A stretch of DNA of 5,612 nucleotides from UBA2336 sp964538575 (lineage in GTDB: Bacteria > Bacteroidota > Bacteroidia > Cytophagales > Cyclobacteriaceae): NCBI GenBank assembly GCA_964538575.1, contig CAZIGG010000170.1, positions 1 to 5,612 of the forward strand, given 5' to 3'. Positions 1 to 5,296 of the stretch are shown here, one piece after another. The notes beneath the pieces were generated by a model. It saw nothing but the letters and a program-made list of their open reading frames with translations, was not told the origin of the DNA and ran no database searches. The position numbers and the translations under genes are program-made. Positions within the stretch are counted from its first letter, which is position 1. Each line of letters opens with the position of its first letter.

Positions 1-393
1 AAGACCAATCAGGTAATAGAACAGTACAACCAGTTTACCGTGCTCGATTCCGTGCACATTAAAGGCGCGTTAACGGTTGGCGAGAACACAGCCGACCTGG
101 CCGGCATTGCCATTGCCTACGATGCTTTCAAGCTAACCGAACAGGGAAAGGATACGACAAAGCTCGATGGCTTCACACCCGACCAGCGCTTCTTCATTTC
201 CATCGCCCGCATCTGGAGGGTAAAAACCCGCGATGCGTTTTTGCGCATGTACGTAAATACTAATTCGCATTCACCGGCCAAGTGGCGTGTAAACGGCCCG
301 TTGATGAACTTCACACCTTTTTATGAAGCGTTTAATGTGCAGCCGGGGGACAAGATGTATAAGCCGGAGGAGGAGCGGATAACGGTGTGGTAA
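1..393 (+). CDS. M13 family (neprilysin-like) zinc metallopeptidase, C-terminal part, 5' end outside window
   Basis: The reading frame is open from base 1 to the TAA at 391-393, giving the last 130 codons of a protein whose start lies upstream of the window; the GTG at 40 is internal and not a start. Fragment residues 27-35 read GENTADLAG, the M13 motif in which the Glu is the third zinc ligand and the Asp orients a zinc-binding His. Near residues 90-96, HSPAKWR matches the conserved HSPxxFR segment, whose His and Arg help bind substrate in neprilysin. The protein ends in TVW, as family members end in a conserved VW. The Cys found near the C-terminus of animal neprilysins is absent, as expected for bacterial forms. 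The HExxH motif must lie upstream and cannot be checked. Bacterial M13 enzymes are usually exported and cleave peptides in the cell envelope; that location is family knowledge, as no signal peptide is visible here. It shows no functional link to the genes downstream. Confidence 0.93.
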   Translation, partial: KTNQVIEQYNQFTVLDSVHIKGALTVGENTADLAGIAIAYDAFKLTEQGKDTTKLDGFTPDQRFFISIARIWRVKTRDAFLRMYVNTNSHSPAKWRVNGPLMNFTPFYEAFNVQPGDKMYKPEEERITVW

Positions 394-420
394 AAGAAGA
401 CTTAGGAAAATTATAAGAAG

Positions 421-566
421 CACGTCATTCCCTCACGTACGTCATTCCGGGGGAGTACGGGGAATCCCCCCGGCAGACCCACACTCTCGTGAAAGCAGCA
501 GAAGCATAGTAGTAAAGCAGCCCCATACGTGGACTAGAGTTGGATGCTGGCAGCGAAGCAGCCTGA
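421..566. repeat. Gene-free spacer with GC-rich hairpin and repeated ACGTCATTCC words, possible dispersed intergenic repeat
   Basis: The stretch between the peptidase and the terminator carries no convincing gene. The word ACGTCATTCC occurs twice in tandem (422-431 and 439-448). The second copy runs into a hairpin: CCGGGGG at 447-453 pairs with CCCCCGG at 467-473, and an alternative stem pairs ATTCC at 444-448 with GGAAT at 461-465. A CGTCATTCC...GGAATCC layout resembles intergenic palindromes found dispersed in many bacterial genomes; that comparison is from memory. The rest (474-566) is rich in GCAGC/GAAGCA words. A 63-codon frame exists on the minus strand but has no recognisable features. 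Calling it a dispersed repeat is inference, because only one copy is visible here. Confidence 0.35.
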
Positions 567-572
567 ACGATT

Positions 573-599
573 AAAAGCGGGCAATTTTCGCCCGCTTTT
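573..599. terminator. Strong symmetric intrinsic terminator
   Basis: AAAAGCGGGC (573-582) and GCCCGCTTTT (590-599) form a perfect 10-bp stem around a 7-nt loop (583-589). The T run ends the + strand arm and the A run starts the other, so the hairpin can act in both directions. On the + strand it would end transcripts from the M13 peptidase and shield the toxin-antitoxin genes from read-through. Confidence 0.85.
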
Positions 600-601
600 C
601 C

Positions 602-609
602 TATCTTTA
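602..609 (+). promoter_or_regulatory. Possible -7 element of the toxin-antitoxin promoter
   Basis: TATCTTTA matches the Bacteroidetes -7 consensus TAnnTTTG at all but the last base and lies 24 bp before the antitoxin ATG. No TTTG-like -33 element is found at the right distance, because the terminator stem occupies that space. Treat this as a weak candidate. Confidence 0.3.
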
Positions 610-633
610 AAGGCACAATAGCAGATTATAGTA

Positions 634-876
634 ATGATTTCAACTACCGATATCCGAAACAAAATTATCGATCAGGTAATGGCCATAAAAGATGCGGATT
701 TTCTCCGGGCTTTGTCTGAGATGATTGACAAGTCGCACATACAGGAAAGGGCCGTTCAACTTACAGAAGAACAAAAGATTATGCTGGCGATGAGTGAAGA
801 GGATATTGAGGCAGGAAGAATGATTGACCAGCTCACACTTAACGAACGTGAACTGGAATGGCTCAAAAGAAAATAG
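634..876 (+). CDS. Antitoxin of a type II toxin-antitoxin pair (80 aa)
   Basis: An 80-residue acidic, largely helical protein. Residues 1-32 (with KIIDQVMAIKDADFLRALSEM) look like a helical dimerisation region. Residues 43-80 (LTEEQ...SEEDIEAGRMIDQ...ERELEWLK) resemble the charged tail that wraps the toxin in RelE/ParE systems. I know this layout from small Bacteroidetes proteins encoded just before RelE/ParE toxins, but it contains no ribbon-helix-helix, HTH or Phd/YefM domain I can recognise, so how it might bind DNA for autoregulation is unclear. Its last 19 nt overlap the toxin start, the usual arrangement for translational coupling with antitoxin first. The ATG at 634 is chosen because it lies just after the terminator and a candidate -7 element and gives the expected length. 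The antitoxin role is inferred mainly from this position and the partner. Confidence 0.75.
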   Translation: MISTTDIRNKIIDQVMAIKDADFLRALSEMIDKSHIQERAVQLTEEQKIMLAMSEEDIEAGRMIDQLTLNERELEWLKRK

Positions 877-1169
877 TCTGGACAGAAACAGCAGCCCGGC
901 AGCGAAGATCCATCCTCGAATATTGGTTACACCGAAATCAGTCCAATGTGTACCCGCTGAAATTGTTGCGGTTAAGTAATGAAAAGGCAAACCAGATAGC
1001 GGCTAATGCTTTGCTTTACAAAGCAGCCGATTTCCCCGATACACGGGTTGCGGCCATGGGGCATTTCAGTCTTTTTTATAAAGTAACGAACGACACGATC
1101 ATTATTACGGCCTTCTGGGACAATCGGCAGGACCCGAAGAAATTGTTGGAAATTTTGAAAGCACAATAA
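858..1169 (+). CDS. RelE/ParE family toxin (103 aa)
   Basis: A small basic protein of normal RelE/ParE length. Family signs in order are: a first strand with IVWTETA (residues 6-12); the helix leading into YW..RN (22-27); Arg63 before the strand MGHFSLFYKV (67-76); and the C-terminal signature FWDNRQDPKKL (86-96), in which Arg90 and the following QDP are typical of the ParE/RelE fold. RelE members cleave mRNA in the ribosomal A site, while ParE members poison DNA gyrase; the sequence alone does not separate the two. The FWDxRQDP ending is common in Bacteroidetes toxins labelled either way. The ATG at 858 lies inside the antitoxin gene (19-nt overlap), which fixes the start and suggests coupled translation. 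No frameshift or missing core residue is seen, so the pair appears intact. No terminator follows; a methyltransferase remnant begins 5 nt later. Confidence 0.85.
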   Translation: MAQKKIVWTETAARQRRSILEYWLHRNQSNVYPLKLLRLSNEKANQIAANALLYKAADFPDTRVAAMGHFSLFYKVTNDTIIITAFWDNRQDPKKLLEILKAQ

Positions 1170-1174
1170 GTATC

Positions 1175-1330
1175 ATGGCAAAAAAGAAACCACGCAAAGC
1201 AGCCGCGAAGGCTAACCCCATCAAATAATACGAGCATCTGGATAAGGAGCGGGTAAACAATCCTCATATAGGATTGGTAAACGAAAGCACGGAGACGGAG
1301 TACGTCCAGAACAGGAAGGTATACTCCCCG
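1175..1330 (+). pseudogene. Remnant of the N-terminus of an adenine-specific DNA methyltransferase (type III Mod-like)
   Basis: An ATG 5 nt after the toxin stop opens a Lys/Ala-rich frame, MAKKKPRKAAAKANPIK, that ends at a TAA (1226-1228). The same frame continues past this stop as YEHLDKERVNNPHIGLVNES and on to about RKVYSP near 1330. A Lys-rich start followed by a YxHxxKxRxNNPPVGLV segment and then a KxYxYDP-like segment is what I recall from the N-termini of type III-like site-specific adenine methyltransferases in Bacteroidetes. A single C-to-T change of a CAA codon would explain the stop. The catalytic motifs (DPPY, FxGxG) are absent: after about 1330 the likeness fades and the frame stops at a TAA near 1376. 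This would therefore be a dead fragment of a gene several hundred codons long. The family is named from memory of the motif; the in-frame continuation is read directly from the sequence. Confidence 0.5.
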
Positions 1331-1465
1331 TCAGTTCCCATCAACTCCTCATCCTTGGCATGCATACTATGCTCATAATAATGCTCCCGCGCAGTCTGAT
1401 GTAATGGTGGTGAGTGCTGAAAAATATGGGATAGCAAGCCGATTACGCATCAAAGCTTGTATTCT
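1331..1465. other. Gene-free junction between two gene remnants
   Basis: About 135 bp between the methyltransferase remnant and the GDPD remnant. One + strand frame stays open up to a TGA at 1467-1469 and includes MVVSAEKYGIASRLRIKACI, but I do not recognise it and it has no start context. Nothing here matches the N-terminal half of a GDPD. No hairpin, tRNA or insertion-sequence ends are seen. It is probably a rearrangement junction. Confidence 0.4.
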
Positions 1466-1942
1466 ATGAATAAAAAGATAGCGAAAAACAACAACCAGAC
1501 CCGGCTGGTGGCGGAGGTGAAGCCTTCGCTGATCGATAAAAAGCAAGGCATCCGCGCAGCAGAGAAAGCCGTTGCGCTTATTCAGGAAATGAAGCTGCAA
1601 CACCTCGTAGTGTACATCAGCTTTGATTACGAAATCCTGAAACGCATTCATGCACTCGATCCTGCAGCCGTTACCCAATACCTCACGGGCGATAAAACCC
1701 CGGACGAACTCAAGGCAGACGGCATCAGCGGAGCGGATTACCACATCAATGTTTACCGCGAACACCCGGAATGGATTACCCGGCTCAAAGAGAACGGCAT
1801 GATCCTCAACGCCTGGACGGTAAATACTGCCGAAGATATGGACTGGCTGCTCAGCCAGGGCTTCGATTTTATCACCACCGACCAGCCCGAGCTGCTGTTT
1901 GAAAGGGTTAAAAACCTGATGACCAAGAAGCCGGGGAACTGA
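1466..1942 (+). pseudogene. C-terminal fragment of a glycerophosphodiester phosphodiesterase (GDPD), N-terminal half lost
   Basis: The 158 codons match the second half of a bacterial GDPD, an enzyme that hydrolyses glycerophosphodiesters to glycerol-3-phosphate and an alcohol. Recognisable segments are LVAEVKPS (14-21), where Glu17 and Lys19 correspond to the conserved E-x-K with a metal-ligand Glu; ISFDYEILKRI; TQYLTGDKTPDELKADGISG; the LNAWTVN strand; and FITTDQPE near the end of the TIM barrel. Full-length relatives are about 250-300 residues and start with an HRG...PEN segment, then ExD and HD motifs holding the catalytic histidines and further metal ligands. None of these occurs upstream: the frame meets a TGA at 1418-1420, and other frames up to the toxin show nothing similar. 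ATG 1466 is the first Met after the junction; a TTG at 1457 is another possible start. A protein made from here could not form the active site, so I call it a truncated pseudogene although its own frame is unbroken. Confidence 0.8.
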
Positions 1943-1948
1943 AAATTA

Positions 1949-2014
1949 GCTGATTTTGAAAGATTAGGGGCATTTTAATCTTTTAGGCCATACCGTAAAA
2001 ACCTGTAAATCAGC
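1949..2014. terminator. Nested hairpins after the GDPD remnant, weak terminator candidate
   Basis: AAAGATTA (1959-1966) pairs with TAATCTTT (1976-1983) around a 9-nt loop, ending in a T run. An outer pair, GCTGATTT (1949-1956) with AAATCAGC (2007-2014), encloses it. The inner stem is A/T-rich, so termination would be weak. It lies upstream of the rpsL promoter and is not part of the expected rpsL leader. Confidence 0.35.
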
Positions 2015-2056
2015 CTCAAATCGCCCATCACCTCCTAAAAATCTTTTGATCAGGGT

Positions 2057-2087
2057 TTTGTAACAAGGGTTCTTTGTGATACCTTTG
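2057..2087 (+). promoter_or_regulatory. Bacteroidetes-type promoter of the rpsL-rpsG-fusA-rpsJ operon
   Basis: TTTG (2057-2060) is followed after 19 nt by TACCTTTG (2080-2087), an exact match to the TAnnTTTG -7 element used by the Bacteroidetes primary sigma factor. Transcription would be expected to start a few bases after the -7 element, around 2092-2096, leaving a short A/T-rich leader of about 30 nt before the rpsL ATG. No comparable promoter is seen between the later genes, so this one probably drives the whole operon. Confidence 0.85.
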
Positions 2088-2126
2088 CAGTCCTAATTTT
2101 TGAAAGGTTCATAATAAACATTATAA

Positions 2127-2537
2127 ATGCCTACCATTCAGCAACTTGTAAGAAAAGGCCGCACGAAACTTAAGTTTAAATCCAAGTCTCCTGCCCTTGA
2201 TTCATGCCCTCAGCGCAGAGGTGTTTGTACCCGTGTGTACACAACAACTCCTAAAAAGCCTAACTCGGCTATGCGTAAAGTAGCGCGTGTTCGCTTAACC
2301 AACCAGAAAGAAGTTAACGCCTATATCCCGGGCGAAGGTCACAACCTCCAGGAGCACTCTATCGTGCTGATCCGTGGTGGTCGTGTTAAGGATCTTCCGG
2401 GGGTTCGTTACCACATCGTGCGCGGTGCATTGGATACTGCGGGTGTTAACGGCCGTAAGCAGAGCCGCTCTAAATATGGTGCAAAACGTCCTAAAGCGGG
2501 TGCGGCAGCAGCTCCGGCAGCTAAAGGCAAAAAATAA
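2127..2537 (+). CDS. rpsL: 30S ribosomal protein S12
   Basis: S12 sits at the decoding centre of the small subunit and helps control tRNA selection accuracy. The 136 residues align along their length with the bacterial family: MPTIQQLVRKGR at the start, CPQRRGVCTRVYTTTPKKPNSA (27-48), GEGHNLQEHSIVLIRGGRVKDLPGVRYH (69-96) and SRSKYGAKRPKA near the end. Lys44 and Lys88 (Escherichia coli K43 and K87 in the numbering without Met) are the wild-type residues, so no streptomycin-resistance change is present. Asp89 is the residue methylthiolated in E. coli. After the usual end at RPKA there is an extra Ala/Pro/Lys-rich tail of about 12 residues. It is the first gene after the strong promoter and lies 12 nt before rpsG. 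The upstream sequence is A/T-rich without a clear Shine-Dalgarno, normal for this phylum. Confidence 0.98.
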   Translation: MPTIQQLVRKGRTKLKFKSKSPALDSCPQRRGVCTRVYTTTPKKPNSAMRKVARVRLTNQKEVNAYIPGEGHNLQEHSIVLIRGGRVKDLPGVRYHIVRGALDTAGVNGRKQSRSKYGAKRPKAGAAAAPAAKGKK

Positions 2538-2549
2538 TTTTCAGAAGCG

Positions 2550-3017
2550 ATGAGAAAGTCAAAACCGAAAAAAAGATACGTATTACCTGATCCTAAATTT
2601 CAGGACACACTCGTAACGAAATTTGTGAACTACCTGATGGAGCAAGGCAAGAAGAGCACTGCATACACAATTTTCTATGATGCCATCGAGCAGGTTGAAA
2701 AGAAAACGACTGAGCCCGGACTTGAAGTCTGGAAGCGTGCAATGAATAACCTGATGCCATCGGTTGAGGTGAAGAGCCGCAGGGTAGGCGGGGCAACTTT
2801 TCAAGTACCCATCGAGGTTCGTCCTGAGCGTAAAATCAACCTGAGCATCAAATGGCTTATCGACTTTTCAAGACTTCGTGGTGAAAAAACCATGATGGAT
2901 AAATTAGCAGCTGAGATCATCGCGGCTTCTAAAGGTGAAGGTGCTGCGATCAAGAAGAAAGACGATACGCACCGCATGGCCGATGCTAATAAAGCATTCT
3001 CTCATTTCAGATTTTAA
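2550..3017 (+). CDS. rpsG: 30S ribosomal protein S7
   Basis: S7 binds the 3' major domain of 16S rRNA, starts assembly of the 30S head and lines the E-site mRNA exit. The 155 residues match family length and pattern: a basic N-terminus (MRKSKPKKR), LPDPKF (12-17), LMEQGKKSTA (29-38), the beta-hairpin region VEVKSRRVGGATFQVPIEV (72-90), and the C-terminal helix signature HRMADANKAFSHFRF (141-155). It starts 12 nt after rpsL and is almost certainly on the same transcript. In E. coli, S7 represses translation of its own operon by binding the rpsL-rpsG spacer, which is about 100 nt there. The 12-nt spacer here leaves no room for that structure, so regulation by that route is unlikely in this form. 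No Shine-Dalgarno is evident before the ATG. Confidence 0.98.
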   Translation: MRKSKPKKRYVLPDPKFQDTLVTKFVNYLMEQGKKSTAYTIFYDAIEQVEKKTTEPGLEVWKRAMNNLMPSVEVKSRRVGGATFQVPIEVRPERKINLSIKWLIDFSRLRGEKTMMDKLAAEIIAASKGEGAAIKKKDDTHRMADANKAFSHFRF

Positions 3018-3107
3018 AGATTTAAAATTTATGATTTAAGATTTTAGAATCATAACGATGAGTTCAATCTAAAATCCAGAATCTAAAATCAAAAATACGA
3101 GTTACTA
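3018..3107. repeat. rpsG-fusA spacer with GATTTTA/TAAAATC repeats and an imperfect hairpin
   Basis: The 90-bp spacer is built largely from GATTTWA words on the left (starting in the rpsG stop region at 3010, then 3019, 3033 and 3040) and TAAAATC words on the right (3070-3076 and 3084-3090). GATTTTAGAATC (3040-3051) pairs with GAATCTAAAATC (3079-3090) at 11 of 12 positions, around a 27-nt loop. The other TAAAATC copy could form an alternative stem with the same left arm. There is no T run after the stem, so it does not look like a terminator. Its role is unknown. Confidence 0.65.
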
Positions 3108-5222
3108 ATGACAAGAGATTTAAGATACACCCGTAACATCGGTATTGCTGCGCACATTGATGCTGGTAAAACAACTACCACTGAGCGTATTCTTTACTAT
3201 GCCGGTGTAAACCACAAGATTGGTGAAGTGCACGAAGGTGCAGCCACCATGGACTGGATGGCGCAGGAGCAGGAGCGTGGTATCACGATTACCTCTGCCG
3301 CTACTACCGTACACTGGAAATACCGTAACAACGAATATCACGTAAACATCATCGATACCCCGGGCCACGTGGATTTTACCGTTGAGGTAAACCGCTCGCT
3401 CCGCGTATTGGATGGCCTGGTGTTTTTGTTCAGCTCGGTTGATGGCGTTGAGCCGCAGTCGGAGACGAACTGGCGCCTGGCGGATAATTATAAAGTTGCC
3501 CGTATCGGTTTCGTTAACAAGATGGACCGTTCTGGCGCTGACTTCCTTGGCGTTTGCCAGCAGGTGAGAGAGAAACTCGGCAGCAAAGCTGTTGCGTTAC
3601 AATTGCCGATTGGCGCTGAAGAAAACTTCAAAGGGGTGGTTGATTTGATCAACAACCGTGCGATCGTATGGAACGAAGCGGATAAAGGGATGACCTTTAC
3701 AGAGATTCCGATTCCGGATGACATGAAAGAAGAAGTGGCTGAATACCGCGAGAAATTGCTGGAAGCAGTTGCTGAATATGATGAGACCTTGATCGAGAAG
3801 TTCTTCGAAGATCCAAACTCAATCTCCGAGAAAGAAATTTTAACAGCGCTCCGCAAGGCTACGATCGACATGAAGATCGTTCCGATGGTGTGCGGTTCTT
3901 CTTTCAAGAACAAGGGTGTTCAAACCATGCTTGACTATGTGATGGAGTTACTTCCTTCACCTATGGACAAGGATGTGATCATTGGAACAAACCCGGACAC
4001 TGGCGCTGAAATTGAAATTCGCCCCAGCGAAACCGAACCGTTTGTAGCGCTTGCATTCAAGATTGCTACCGATCCGTTTGTTGGCCGTTTATGCTTTATC
4101 CGTGCTTATTCAGGTGTGCTTGAATCAGGCTCATACGTTTACAACACACGTACAGAATCGAAAGAAAGAATTTCCCGTGTATTCCAGATGCACGCCAACA
4201 AGCAAAACCAGATCGATCGTCTTCCGGTTGGAGATATCGGTGCGGTGGTTGGATTTAAAGATATTAAGACAGGCGATACGCTTTGCGATGAAAAACGCAA
4301 AGTTGTATTAGAATCAATGGTATTCCCTGAACCGGTTATCGGCTATGCCATCGAGCCCAAGAAGCAGGCAGATGCTGATAAATTAGGAATGGCAATTGCC
4401 AAGCTTATAGAAGAAGATCCTACGCTTCGTGTGAATACAGACCACGAAACGGGTCAGGTTATTCTCCGCGGTATGGGTGAATTGCACTTAGAGATCATCA
4501 TCGACCGTCTGAAGCGTGAATTTAAAGTTGAGATCAACCAGGGCGCGCCTCAGGTTGCTTACAAGGAAGCGCTTACGAAATCGGTTGAGCACAAAGAGGT
4601 TTATAAGAAGCAGACCGGTGGTCGCGGTAAATTCGCGGATATCGTATTTGAGCTTAGCCCGCGTGAGCTGGGCCCTGAGGATAAGCCAGGTCTTGAGTTT
4701 GAAAATGATATCGTGGGTGGTGTTATTCCCCGTGAATTCATTCCTGCAATCCAGAAAGGATTTGAGACTTCTATGGTAAACGGTCCATTGGCCGGATATC
4801 CGATTGACTCTATGAAAGTTCGCTTGTTCCATGGTTCATTCCATGATGTCGATTCAGATGCGTTGTCATTTGAACTGGCAGCACGTATCGGCTTCAGGGA
4901 AGCTGCACGCAAGTGTGCTCCGCAACTGCTTGAGCCGATCATGGGTGTGGAAGTTATTTCTCCGGACGAGTACACTGGTTCTGTAACCGGTGACCTGAAC
5001 CGCAGAAGAGGTTTGATGAAAGGTATGGATACCCGCGGTGGCGCTCAGGTTATTAAGGCTGACGTTCCCCTGGCAGAGCTGTTCGGATATGTAACGGATT
5101 TGAGAACGATCACTTCAGGTCGCGCTTCAGCAACGCTTACATTCTCGCACTATGCACCGGTTCCGAAGAACCTTGCCGATAAAGTAATTGACGAAGTAAA
5201 AGGCGCTGTTGCCGCAAAATAG
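3108..5222 (+). CDS. fusA: Translation elongation factor G
   Basis: EF-G is the GTPase that moves tRNAs and mRNA through the ribosome after peptide bond formation and, with RRF, splits ribosomes for recycling. At 704 residues it equals the E. coli protein. G-domain motifs are intact: the P-loop AHIDAGKTT (15-23), switch I RGITI (57-61), DTPGH (83-87) with catalytic His87, NKMD (137-140) and GSSFKNKG (263-270). Domain II follows from about 310, domain III includes GMGELHLEI (455-463), domain IV includes GGRGKFA (504-510) and the tip SFHDVDS with His579 that reaches the decoding centre, and domain V carries EYTGSVTGDLNRRRG (621-635). The complete motifs and str-operon position mark it as the main translocase rather than an EF-G2 paralogue. 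The ATG at 3108 gives the conserved N-terminus MTRDLRYTRNIGI. A 90-bp repeat-rich spacer separates it from rpsG. Confidence 0.98.
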   Translation: MTRDLRYTRNIGIAAHIDAGKTTTTERILYYAGVNHKIGEVHEGAATMDWMAQEQERGITITSAATTVHWKYRNNEYHVNIIDTPGHVDFTVEVNRSLRVLDGLVFLFSSVDGVEPQSETNWRLADNYKVARIGFVNKMDRSGADFLGVCQQVREKLGSKAVALQLPIGAEENFKGVVDLINNRAIVWNEADKGMTFTEIPIPDDMKEEVAEYREKLLEAVAEYDETLIEKFFEDPNSISEKEILTALRKATIDMKIVPMVCGSSFKNKGVQTMLDYVMELLPSPMDKDVIIGTNPDTGAEIEIRPSETEPFVALAFKIATDPFVGRLCFIRAYSGVLESGSYVYNTRTESKERISRVFQMHANKQNQIDRLPVGDIGAVVGFKDIKTGDTLCDEKRKVVLESMVFPEPVIGYAIEPKKQADADKLGMAIAKLIEEDPTLRVNTDHETGQVILRGMGELHLEIIIDRLKREFKVEINQGAPQVAYKEALTKSVEHKEVYKKQTGGRGKFADIVFELSPRELGPEDKPGLEFENDIVGGVIPREFIPAIQKGFETSMVNGPLAGYPIDSMKVRLFHGSFHDVDSDALSFELAARIGFREAARKCAPQLLEPIMGVEVISPDEYTGSVTGDLNRRRGLMKGMDTRGGAQVIKADVPLAELFGYVTDLRTITSGRASATLTFSHYAPVPKNLADKVIDEVKGAVAAK

Positions 5223-5296
5223 GATCAGGGGATTTTAGGATTCTCAGGATTAAAATAAAAAAATAGGATTTAGACGATTTCCTTAACAACCAGAAC
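5223..5296. repeat. fusA-rpsJ spacer with AGGATT repeats
   Basis: Beginning at the fusA stop codon, AGGAT/AGGATT occurs at 5221, 5237, 5246 and 5265, with the related GGATTTTA and CGATTT nearby. A 6-bp stem is possible between ATTTTA (5232-5237) and TAAAAT (5251-5256), but it is weak. No promoter or terminator is convincing, so transcription should continue into rpsJ. tuf, present after fusA in many bacteria, is not here. Confidence 0.55.

Noticed and set aside
425..616. 63-codon minus-strand frame in the spacer after the peptidase
   Set aside because: It runs through a GC hairpin and a terminator stem and has no protein-like features.
640..990. 116-codon minus-strand frame over the toxin-antitoxin pair
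   Set aside because: It lies opposite two better-supported genes and its product (rich in Phe, Leu and His) shows no recognisable motif.
1175..1228. 17-residue Lys/Ala-rich peptide as a genuine small gene
   Set aside because: The coding likeness continues in the same frame beyond the stop, so it fits better as the start of a broken methyltransferase gene.
1380..1469. Short open frame containing MVVSAEKYGIASRLRIKACI
   Set aside because: It slightly recalls an animal BTB-domain helix, but it is too short, lacks context and cannot be assigned.
1373..1765. 130-codon minus-strand frame opposite the GDPD fragment
   Set aside because: The plus strand carries clear GDPD motifs; the opposite frame is a by-product.
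3018..3107. CRISPR-like array in the rpsG-fusA spacer
   Set aside because: The repeated words are only 7-9 bases, imperfect, and not separated by unique spacers of constant length.
3488..3913. 141-codon minus-strand frame inside fusA
   Set aside because: Ser/Lys-rich shadow of the EF-G coding sequence with no motif of its own.
4516..4779. 87-codon plus-strand frame inside fusA, Arg/Leu-rich
   Set aside because: Out-of-frame reading of EF-G; the composition is typical of a shifted frame.
4601..4975. 124-codon minus-strand frame inside fusA
   Set aside because: Shadow of conserved EF-G domain IV/V coding sequence.
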